In this document: positions 7,714 to 13,780 of the stretch, piece by piece
Position numbering within the stretch: position 1 is the first letter of the stretch
Layout of the letters: every line of letters starts with the position of its first letter
Origin: Actinomycetes bacterium
GTDB lineage: Bacteria > Actinomycetota > Acidimicrobiia > Acidimicrobiales > SZUA-35
Direction of reading: 5' to 3'
Assembly: GCA_024227975.1 (NCBI GenBank)
Contig: JAAETV010000762.1
Coordinates: forward strand, 1 to 13,780
DNA length: 13,780 nt
Notes under the pieces: generated by a model
Databases searched by the model: none
Told to the model about the DNA's origin: nothing
The model's input: the letters and a program-made list of their open reading frames with translations, nothing else
Position numbers and translations under genes: made by a program

Positions 7714-9069
7714 ATGGCCGGACGTCAGCGCTTCGTCCCCCAGCGCACTGGACAACTGACTCGAGACCTATCCGATCTCCCCTGGCAGGGCGAAGGTGAC
7801 GGCGCGCAGTTTCGGGCCTTCTGTCGTATGGTCGCGGCCCTGTTCCACTATGAGTTCCACGACCGTGAGCAGGCTGTCATTGACGCCTGGGACTCCGTAG
7901 CTGAAAGTCCCGATGCTGCACAGGCGGTCACCGCGGAGCTCAGCGGGCTCCTCGACGGTGCCAACTACACCCCGCTGACCAAGGCCGAGCTCGACGAAGC
8001 GCTGGAACGCGAATCGCTGATTCCTTTGCGGCTCGACGTTGACCTCTCCGACTACGACGAAGTCCTGATCTACCGGCGCAACAGCTACGACCGCACGATC
8101 GCGATCCCGAAGCTCCGGGGCTTGCGCACCGAGGAGCGGACCATAACCATCGACGAGCGTGTGGTCGTCCACACCCGCGTCAAACCCCAAGCCTGGTTCG
8201 ATGAGCAAGGCATAGACCCCCAGGACCGAAACCTCATACCGGGCCACGTCTCATTGAAGCTGTTCCAGGACGTCCCCCGGGCCGACATCGAAATGCTGCT
8301 CCCGTCGACCCAGGTTCGGTTTCGCCCGATCGATACAGTACTGGTCGGTGTACCAGCGGTGGCGTCAGGGATTGCCGTGCTGTTCACCAAGCTCCTGCCC
8401 ACCCTGGGCCTGATCGTACTGCTGGTCGGGGCGGGCCTCGGTCTGCGAGATGAAACACCGGTCCTCGATCAGACCGCGCTTCTGATTCTGGTCGGGGGAG
8501 CGCTCACGTTCGGCGGTTTCCTTTTTCGCCAGTGGACGAAGCTCAAGAACAGACGGGTCGAATACCTGAAGACCCTCTCCGAGAACCTCTACTTCCGCAC
8601 CCTGGCCGACGGCCCTGGTGTCCTCCACACATTACTCTCGGCTGCTGAGCAGCAAGAGGTCGTGGAAGTGATGCTGGCCTACCGTTTCCTCCTGGCTGCC
8701 CCGGACGGCAGTACCGCGGCAAAACTCGATGTCGCCGTAGAACGATGGCTGCGCCGCACATGCCAGCGCGACATCGATTTCGAGGTCGATGACGCCATCG
8801 CCAAACTCCGCCGACTCGGCATCGTCGAGGGTCGCCGGGTACTTCGCCCCGTGCCGCTTTCATCGACCCTGTCGGCCCTCGATCAGAGATGGGATGACCT
8901 GTTCCGGCACCAGCCAGGCGATGAGGACGGCGAGAATGACGCCGACTCCGATCGTGTGACCAGCGGCCGCGGAGCAGGTGAGTCGAGTACACGCCTGATC
9001 CAGCTACGCCGTGTGGTCGATCGCTTCACCGGTCGATACAGCGACCGATTGTTGAGACGCCAAGGGTGA
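7714..9069 (+). CDS. DUF3754 (TMEM143-like) membrane protein
   Basis: A 451-residue protein. The stretch HVSLKLFQDVPRADIEMLLPSTQVRF (178-203 region), followed by hydrophobic segments at about 207-225, 228-244 and 254-272, and then YLKTLSENLYFRTL and AYRFLL (284-327 region), is the pattern I associate with the DUF3754 family, which includes eukaryotic TMEM143. The biochemical role of the family is not established. The N-terminal 175 residues are soluble and the C-terminal part after about 330 is charged, with an acidic, probably disordered stretch near 401-415. Both tails are likely cytoplasmic if there are two helices, or on opposite sides if three. The start is supported by the leaderless-type promoter box at 7702. 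It ends 124 bases before the receptor kinase on the same strand, and its divergent partner is another unknown membrane protein. Confidence 0.75.
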   Translation: MAGRQRFVPQRTGQLTRDLSDLPWQGEGDGAQFRAFCRMVAALFHYEFHDREQAVIDAWDSVAESPDAAQAVTAELSGLLDGANYTPLTKAELDEALERESLIPLRLDVDLSDYDEVLIYRRNSYDRTIAIPKLRGLRTEERTITIDERVVVHTRVKPQAWFDEQGIDPQDRNLIPGHVSLKLFQDVPRADIEMLLPSTQVRFRPIDTVLVGVPAVASGIAVLFTKLLPTLGLIVLLVGAGLGLRDETPVLDQTALLILVGGALTFGGFLFRQWTKLKNRRVEYLKTLSENLYFRTLADGPGVLHTLLSAAEQQEVVEVMLAYRFLLAAPDGSTAAKLDVAVERWLRRTCQRDIDFEVDDAIAKLRRLGIVEGRRVLRPVPLSSTLSALDQRWDDLFRHQPGDEDGENDADSDRVTSGRGAGESSTRLIQLRRVVDRFTGRYSDRLLRRQG

Positions 9070-9179
9070 GCTGAGGCAAACCCGAGCCTGCCAACAGCAG
9101 GGCTTCAATGCGTAGCAGTTCGGCCCCGTGTATTGGGCTACGTTGGGCCGCTGGTAGCACCCGACTCGGTGTCATCACG

Positions 9180-9186
9180 AGAGGAG
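9180..9186 (+). promoter_or_regulatory. Ribosome binding site of the receptor kinase
   Basis: AGAGGAG lies seven bases before the ATG at 9194. It supports this start and separate translation of the kinase from the upstream DUF3754-like gene. Confidence 0.6.
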
Positions 9187-9193
9187 CGGTTGG

Positions 9194-11500
9194 ATGGAGG
9201 ATCAGATCGATCTCGGGATCGAGCACCTGACCGATGTGATGGCGATCGGCCACGGTGGCTTCAGCTATGTGTACGCCGCCACTCATACGCTGCTCGGCAG
9301 TCGCGTGGCTGTGAAAGTGCTGGGGGAGCTGGCCCAGGAGTCCGACCGGCGGCGCTTCGAGCGTGAGTGCCGCGTGTTGGGTCAGGTGTCTGGCCACCCC
9401 AATGTCGTGACCGTCCATCATGCCGGCTACAGCTCTCACGGCAGGCCTTACCTCATCATGGAACTGGTAACGGGGGGCACGCTCACTGATCTGCTGAGCC
9501 GCGTGGGTACGGTCCCGTGGATCGAGGCGGTCGACTATGTTCTCCCGGTCGCTGAGGCGCTGGCCGTGGTCCACGAGGCCGGCATTCTGCACCGTGACAT
9601 CAAGCCAGAGAACATCCTCCTGACCGAGTCAGGAGCTCCGAAGTTGGCGGATTTCGGGATCGCATACCTACGGGATGCCACCGGGGCCACGTCGACCCGG
9701 GTGACGGCAAGTTGGCTTCACACCCCGCCTGAGACCTTCGAGAACCAGCGGGACGAGCGCTCCGACATCTACTCGCTGGCCTCGACTCTCTACAACCTCA
9801 TCGCAGGCCAGGCCCCGTTCTGGCGGGAGGGCGAGGACTCACTCAATCCGCTGATGTACCGCCTCCTGGCCGAGCCGCCTCCCCACTTGTCACCGACCGT
9901 GAGCCCACCTGCTCTGGACGGCCTCTTGCAGGGTGCATTGTCCAAGGACCCCAACGAGCGCCCGCAGACGGTACGCCACTTCATCGCTGAGCTGTCTGAG
10001 CTCCAAGCGCCAACGAGCTCAGCCCAAACAGTTGTCGCCGATCTGGGTCAGGCGGAAGCCACCCCAGGACCGGAAACGCCAACAGTTGATCCAACCGGGC
10101 CGGAATCACCGGTGATTCCGCCTGTGATCCAGCCTCCGATCCCGCCCCCGCCGGCTTCGGAACCAACCGAAGTGGCTCCGATCACCCCCCAGGCCTCTAT
10201 TGGCCCACCAGGGATGGTGCCACCGGGAAACCATGCTGGGCCCACGGCCAAGACGGCCGAGACACTCGCCGCAAGCCCTGGATTCCCGGCCACACCGCCG
10301 GCACAGCCTGGAGCAGAACGAGGGGACTCATCGACCAGAAGGAACCGACTCCTCCTGCTGATGGGTGCAGCTGTTGTTGCTGCCATTGTTCTTGGATCCT
10401 TGGCCGCAGCCCAATTACTCGAACCCAACGACCCCGACGTCACGACCGCCACCGGCGATGGGGGAAGCTCCGGCAGCAGCCCTGGAGAGGGCGATACCGA
10501 GACCGGCAGCGATGGGGCCGGAACGGGTCCCGTGGTGGACCTCACCTCCAGCGACGGTCGGCTGGAGGCGGTCATGGCCCGGGGTCAGCTGATCTGCGGG
10601 ATCAACGGTTCCCTGCCAGGTTTTGGCCTCATCGACAGCGCTGGCAACCACTCGGGCTTCGACGTCGAGATGTGCCGGGCGGTTGCCGCCGGTATTCTCG
10701 GGGACGCCGACGCCATCGAATTCGTACCACTGACCGCGGCCGAGCGCTTCACCGCTCTCCAATCAGGTCAGATCGATGTCTTGATGCGCAACACCAGCTG
10801 GACCGCGAGCCGCGACGGTCAGCAGATGATGGATTTCGTCTTCACCACTTTCTATGACGGACAGAGCATGATGGTCCCCGCCTCTTCGGGGGTGCAGCAG
10901 CTGTCCGAGCTCGATGGTGCCACTGTGTGCGTGGTGGGGGGAACGACAACCGAGCTCAACCTCAGCGTCGAGCTGCCCCCACGGGGCGTTCAGGTCGCAC
11001 CCCTCGGTTTCGATGAGACCGCATCGGCCCGCTCGGCCTATGAACAAGGTCAATGCGATGCTTGGACCAACGATCGAACACAGCTGGCAACGCAGAAGCT
11101 CGAGATCGAAGCGGATGGAGGGGCCGAGCAGCTCATCTTGGCCGAGACGTTCTCGCAGGAGCCTCTTGGCCCCGCGGTCCTCGATGGTGACCCTGCGTGG
11201 TCCCAGGCCGTCCGATGGTCGGTGATGGCTACCGTACTGGGGTGGCAGCTAGGCCTCGACTCTGGGAACGTCGACGGCTACGACGGCAGCAATGCTCAGG
11301 CGCGACGCTTCCTGGGGCTCGACGGCTTCGATGCCGAGCTCGGCCTCGATCCGGGCTTCGGGGCGCGAATCATCCGGCAAGTAGGGAACTACGACGAGAT
11401 CTACGGTGCCCATCTGCTGCCTATCGGCCTCACCATGGCGGGCAGCCCGAATACGCTCTTGAGCGAAGGCGGCCTGCTCTACGTCCCGCCGTTCCGCTGA
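9194..11500 (+). CDS. Transmembrane Ser/Thr protein kinase fused to an amino-acid-type solute-binding sensor domain
   Basis: A 768-residue one-piece receptor kinase. Residues about 10-270 are a Hanks/PknB-type kinase with all key residues: glycine loop GHGGFSYVY (19-27), VAVK Lys41, helix C Glu58, catalytic HRDIKPEN (133-140, Asp135), DFG (153-155), PPE in the APE place (178-180) and DIYSLA (191-196). A Pro-rich juxtamembrane linker (about 285-375) follows, then one membrane helix (about 385-407) after RRNR, so the kinase is cytoplasmic. After a Gly/Ser/Asp-rich spacer, residues about 448-768 form a family 3 solute-binding domain. GFDVEMCRAVAAGI (488-501) fits the family signature, and the overall sequence is nearest to general L-amino-acid-binding AapJ/GltI types. 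Four cysteines (468, 494, 579, 621) may form disulfides outside. The expected role is sensing an extracellular amino acid and phosphorylating cytoplasmic targets. Ligand and targets are unknown. Confidence 0.9.
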   Translation: MEDQIDLGIEHLTDVMAIGHGGFSYVYAATHTLLGSRVAVKVLGELAQESDRRRFERECRVLGQVSGHPNVVTVHHAGYSSHGRPYLIMELVTGGTLTDLLSRVGTVPWIEAVDYVLPVAEALAVVHEAGILHRDIKPENILLTESGAPKLADFGIAYLRDATGATSTRVTASWLHTPPETFENQRDERSDIYSLASTLYNLIAGQAPFWREGEDSLNPLMYRLLAEPPPHLSPTVSPPALDGLLQGALSKDPNERPQTVRHFIAELSELQAPTSSAQTVVADLGQAEATPGPETPTVDPTGPESPVIPPVIQPPIPPPPASEPTEVAPITPQASIGPPGMVPPGNHAGPTAKTAETLAASPGFPATPPAQPGAERGDSSTRRNRLLLLMGAAVVAAIVLGSLAAAQLLEPNDPDVTTATGDGGSSGSSPGEGDTETGSDGAGTGPVVDLTSSDGRLEAVMARGQLICGINGSLPGFGLIDSAGNHSGFDVEMCRAVAAGILGDADAIEFVPLTAAERFTALQSGQIDVLMRNTSWTASRDGQQMMDFVFTTFYDGQSMMVPASSGVQQLSELDGATVCVVGGTTTELNLSVELPPRGVQVAPLGFDETASARSAYEQGQCDAWTNDRTQLATQKLEIEADGGAEQLILAETFSQEPLGPAVLDGDPAWSQAVRWSVMATVLGWQLGLDSGNVDGYDGSNAQARRFLGLDGFDAELGLDPGFGARIIRQVGNYDEIYGAHLLPIGLTMAGSPNTLLSEGGLLYVPPFR
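10101..10120. repeat. Twenty-base perfect palindrome inside the kinase linker
   Basis: The half-site CGGAATCACC is followed directly by its exact reverse complement. It lies in the codons for the Pro-rich juxtamembrane linker, where the amino acid sequence is weakly constrained. As DNA it could be a dimeric regulator site; as RNA it would be an 8-bp stem with a CCGG loop. Function unknown. Confidence 0.6.
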
Positions 11501-11520
11501 AGCTCCGTCCAGTGTGTGCG

Positions 11521-11554
11521 ACACTCATCCCAATAGAACACTCATCCCAATAGG
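11521..11554 (+). repeat. Perfect 17-base-period tandem repeat in the leader of the flavoprotein gene
   Basis: ACACTCATCCCAATAG occurs at 11521-11536 and again at 11538-11553, separated by one A. The second copy runs straight into the ribosome site, sharing its TAG with TAGGAGGT. The duplication lies wholly in the 65-base gap between the kinase and the flavoprotein. It could be a duplicated operator, a translation control site or a recent slippage event. Confidence 0.8.
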
Positions 11555-11558
11555 AGGT
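11551..11558 (+). promoter_or_regulatory. Strong ribosome binding site of the flavoprotein gene
   Basis: TAGGAGGT, close to a perfect anti-Shine-Dalgarno match, lies seven bases before the ATG at 11566. It abuts the second copy of the tandem repeat. Confidence 0.75.
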
Positions 11559-11565
11559 ATCCACC

Positions 11566-12720
11566 ATGGGACGGATCACCATCGTCGGGGGAGGATTCGC
11601 TGGCTTCTGGGCTGGGGTCGCAGCCGCACGAGTACTCGACGGGCGCCACGAGGTGTGTCTCGTCTCGAGATCGCCGACCTTGGTAATGCGGCCTCGGCTG
11701 TATGAGGCCGATCCGGCCTCGCTCGGGATCAACATCCGCCCCCTGCTCGACTCGGTCGGGGTCAGGCTCGTCGAGGCCGAAGCCGTCTCTCTCGACCTAT
11801 ACGAGGGTGCGGTCCATCTCGCCACCGGGAGTCCGGTCCCCTTCGACCGGGTTGTTGTCACCACGGGAAGCGTCCTGTCCCTTCCCGACGTCGATGGCGT
11901 CGACTGCGCGTTCTCGATCGACACCCAGGCGGCCGCTATCGAGCTGGACCGTGCACTGGCTGAGATAGCCATGTCCGGCGAGCCACCATCTATCGCAGTC
12001 ATCGGGGCGGGTCCTACCGGCATCGAGCTCGCCCTCGAGCTACGGGATCGGATTGACCTCCACGCCGCCGGCCGTGGCAACGACGCCTATATCCTGCTGC
12101 TCGACAGTTCCGAGGTGGTCGGATCCGAGCTCGGAGCGGGACCACGCCCGGCCATCGAGGCCGCCCTCGACGAGGCTCGGATCGAGGTGCGGCTGGGGGC
12201 GCGAATTCGCCATATCGAGTCTGACCACATCCTGCTCGACTCGGGCCACCGGTTCGACGTACACGCAACCGTGCTGGCCACCGGGATGGTGGCCGACGGG
12301 TTCACCCGGAACATTCCCGGAGACCGCGACAGCTTTGGTCGGATCCTTGTCGCCCCTGATCTCTCCGCCCCCGAAGCCCCTGCCGTCTTCGTGGCCGGCG
12401 ATGCCGCCGCCGCCGACACCGGGGATGGCCACCTGGCCCTCCAGTCGTGTCAGCATGCGCTACGGATGGGTCGTTTCGCGGGCGAGAACGCAGCGCGTGA
12501 CCTACTGGGCCAGCCAACCCTGCCCTATCGGCAGCGCCGGTATGTGACCTGTGTGGACCTCGGGCGCAGCGGTGCGGTTCAGACGACCGGCTGGGACCGG
12601 GAAGTGGTTGCAACCGGCCCCGAGGCAGGGACTGTCAAGCGCCACATCAACGAGGTTGTGATCTACCCGCCGACCGAGGGTGGGCGAGATGCCCTGCTGG
12701 AAGCCTCCCGGGTCCCGTGA
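11566..12720 (+). CDS. FAD-dependent pyridine nucleotide oxidoreductase, type II NADH dehydrogenase-like
   Basis: A 384-residue flavoprotein of the two-dinucleotide-binding-domain class. The N-terminal FAD motif is IVGGGFAG (6-13). The NAD(P) motif is VIGAGPTGIE (145-154). ATG (238-240) precedes the second domain swap, and the late FAD motif VFVAGDAA (274-281) completes the fold. There is no CxxxxC redox disulfide near the N-terminus, so it is not a disulfide reductase. The pattern fits NDH-2-like enzymes, which pass electrons from NADH to quinone. It is somewhat short and lacks an obvious C-terminal amphipathic or hydrophobic anchor, so it may be soluble or act on another acceptor. It follows the receptor kinase by 65 bases on the same strand and could be cotranscribed, but it has its own strong ribosome site and a repeat-containing leader. 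The class is firm and the acceptor is not known. Confidence 0.8.
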   Translation: MGRITIVGGGFAGFWAGVAAARVLDGRHEVCLVSRSPTLVMRPRLYEADPASLGINIRPLLDSVGVRLVEAEAVSLDLYEGAVHLATGSPVPFDRVVVTTGSVLSLPDVDGVDCAFSIDTQAAAIELDRALAEIAMSGEPPSIAVIGAGPTGIELALELRDRIDLHAAGRGNDAYILLLDSSEVVGSELGAGPRPAIEAALDEARIEVRLGARIRHIESDHILLDSGHRFDVHATVLATGMVADGFTRNIPGDRDSFGRILVAPDLSAPEAPAVFVAGDAAAADTGDGHLALQSCQHALRMGRFAGENAARDLLGQPTLPYRQRRYVTCVDLGRSGAVQTTGWDREVVATGPEAGTVKRHINEVVIYPPTEGGRDALLEASRVP

Positions 12721-12804
12721 TGAGCCACCCAAAGGACACACCTGACTCGTCGTAGGACCGCTGGCCGTTGGAGATCGAGGTACCCATCCCGACTTCGGCC
12801 GGGG

Positions 12805-12829
12805 ATCGACCAAGACAGCTAGTCTCGAT
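12805..12829. promoter_or_regulatory. Inverted repeat overlapping the proposed pyruvate kinase -10 box
   Basis: ATCG (12805-12808) and AGAC (12813-12816) pair with GTCT (12822-12825) and CGAT (12826-12829), with a four-base bulge on the left arm and a five-base loop AGCTA. It covers the putative -10 box TAGTCT and touches the possible ATG at 12828. It could be an operator; pairing is seen, function is a guess. Confidence 0.3.
12820..12825 (+). promoter_or_regulatory. Possible -10 box for the pyruvate kinase gene
   Basis: TAGTCT fits TANNNT and ends eight bases before the ATG at 12834. There is no ribosome site upstream, so a leaderless or nearly leaderless mRNA is likely. No clear -35 box. 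Confidence 0.4.
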
Positions 12830-12833
12830 GGTC

Positions 12834-13780
12834 ATGCGTCGAACAAAGATAGTGGCCACAATCGGACCTGCATCATGGGACCCCGCCACTCTGCGACAGT
12901 TGATCGAGGCCGGTATGGATGTGGCTCGTGTCGGCTTGGCTCACGGTGACCTGGATCAACACATCGGGACGTATCGCAGTATCCGCCAAGCTGCAGCTGA
13001 CTCCGGCCGAAGCATCGGCATTCTGATCGACCTGCCTGGTCCGAAAATCCGGTGCGCCCCGTTTCCGGAAGGTGGGGTGGACCTGATTGACGGCTCGCCT
13101 ATTCGGATCACAGCCGGTACGACCTCCAGTTCCAGCGACGTGATCGAGGTTGACTACGAAGGTGTGATCAGAGACGTCGAGGTCGGCGACCGTCTCTCTC
13201 TTGGCGACGGTGGGCTTGTCCTGATGTGCGCCGACAAGGAGACCGATCACCTCTCGGCGACAGTCATCCATGGGGGTCACGTTCAGGGCCGTCCCGGCTT
13301 CCAGGTGCCCTCAGGACGTCTCAACTTGGCCTCTCCGACCCCCGAGGACCTGACCTACGTCGATGCCTTCGTAGAGGAGGGCGTGGACATGATCGCCGTC
13401 TCATTCGTGCGCTCCGCTCACGACATCCGTTCTGTCGGAGTACAGCACCCGCCGGACGGACCCCTTCTCGTGGCCAAAGTCGAAACACGAGCAGCAGTGG
13501 AGCACCTGGAAGGGATCATCGAAACGGCAGGAGCAGTCATGGTGGCCCGAGGTGATCTTGGCCTGGACTACGGCCTATCCGAGCTCCCTCATCTCCAGAA
13601 GCACATCATCCGCCGCTGCATCGCCCGCGGCCGACCAGTCATCACTGCCACCCAGATGTTGGAGTCGATGGTGCATGCTCCATCTCCTACCCGAGCCGAA
13701 GCAAGCGACGTAGCCAACGCGGTATTTGACGGATCCAGTGCCGTGATGCTGTCGGGCGAATCCGCCGTGGGGATCAACCC
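12834..13780 (+). CDS. pyk: Pyruvate kinase, divergent, 3' partial
   Basis: Transfers phosphate from phosphoenolpyruvate to ADP, the last step of glycolysis. The frame is open to the window edge, giving 315 residues of a protein normally near 470-480. It starts MRRTKIVATIGPAS, as in E. coli PykF, and keeps DLPGPKIR (66-73), the B domain, catalytic Lys215 and metal ligand Glu217 in VAKVET, VARGDLG (237-243, Asp241), ITATQMLESM (270-279) and PTRAEASDVANAVFDGSSAVMLS. The usual RLNFSHG is instead RVGLAHG (32-38), so the Asn34 and Ser36 that ligate potassium in classical enzymes are Gly and Ala. Lys71 in GPKIR is the residue found in potassium-independent forms. I chose ATG 12834; ATG 12828 is in frame two codons earlier. 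The allosteric C-terminal domain is outside the window. It may be a second, specialised paralogue. Confidence 0.88.
   Translation, partial: MRRTKIVATIGPASWDPATLRQLIEAGMDVARVGLAHGDLDQHIGTYRSIRQAAADSGRSIGILIDLPGPKIRCAPFPEGGVDLIDGSPIRITAGTTSSSSDVIEVDYEGVIRDVEVGDRLSLGDGGLVLMCADKETDHLSATVIHGGHVQGRPGFQVPSGRLNLASPTPEDLTYVDAFVEEGVDMIAVSFVRSAHDIRSVGVQHPPDGPLLVAKVETRAAVEHLEGIIETAGAVMVARGDLGLDYGLSELPHLQKHIIRRCIARGRPVITATQMLESMVHAPSPTRAEASDVANAVFDGSSAVMLSGESAVGIN

Noticed and set aside
9070..9193. Terminator or promoter between the DUF3754-like gene and the kinase
   Set aside because: Only a five-base stem (GCTAC/GTAGC around 9138-9160) with a long loop and no U-tract is visible, and TANNNT-like words are not supported by a -35 box, so I do not call either.
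10040..10330. Proline-rich low-complexity stretch as a separate gene or recombination scar
   Set aside because: It stays in the kinase frame and is a normal juxtamembrane linker for PknB-type receptor kinases.

Overview
The window is a GC-rich stretch of bacterial chromosome with ordinary, dense coding. The large NAD-dependent glutamate dehydrogenase, the PknB-type receptor kinase, the frequent TANNNT boxes close to start codons and the overall codon use point to Actinomycetota. An acidimicrobial lineage is my best guess, but this is inference. I see no rRNA, tRNA, CRISPR array, insertion sequence, phage gene or integration site.

Layout. (1) 1-1856, plus strand: the end of a sugar/inositol catabolic operon, with a Gfo/Idh/MocA dehydrogenase (cut at its 5' end by the window) overlapping by ATGA an IolE-type inosose dehydratase. 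(2) 1863-2237, minus strand: a small limonene-epoxide-hydrolase-like protein with the whole catalytic set, convergent with iolE. (3) 2312-7167, plus strand: a 14-codon upstream ORF with a strong ribosome site, whose stop overlaps by ATGA the start of a 1604-residue NAD-glutamate dehydrogenase. (4) 7245-9069: a divergent pair, a small membrane-anchored protein (minus) and a DUF3754/TMEM143-like membrane protein (plus). (5) 9194-11500, plus strand: a 768-residue transmembrane Ser/Thr kinase whose extracytoplasmic half is a complete amino-acid-type solute-binding domain (SBP_bac_3). (6) 11566-12720, plus strand: a type II NADH dehydrogenase-like flavoprotein, preceded by a perfect tandem repeat that runs into its ribosome site. 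(7) 12834 to the right edge, plus strand: a divergent pyruvate kinase, cut at its 3' end.

The most interesting item is the kinase. It puts an amino-acid-binding sensor, a membrane helix and a Hanks-type kinase into one polypeptide. In mycobacteria the same logic is spread over GlnH (binding lipoprotein), GlnX (membrane protein) and PknG (kinase), and that chain acts through GarA on 2-oxoglutarate and glutamate metabolism, including the large NAD-glutamate dehydrogenase. Here a gene for that class of dehydrogenase lies about 2 kb upstream of the fused sensor kinase, on the same strand. No GarA-like FHA protein is in the window, so the functional link is a hypothesis. Secondary points are the coupled upstream ORF of the dehydrogenase, the altered monovalent-cation site of the pyruvate kinase and a 20-bp perfect palindrome inside the kinase linker.
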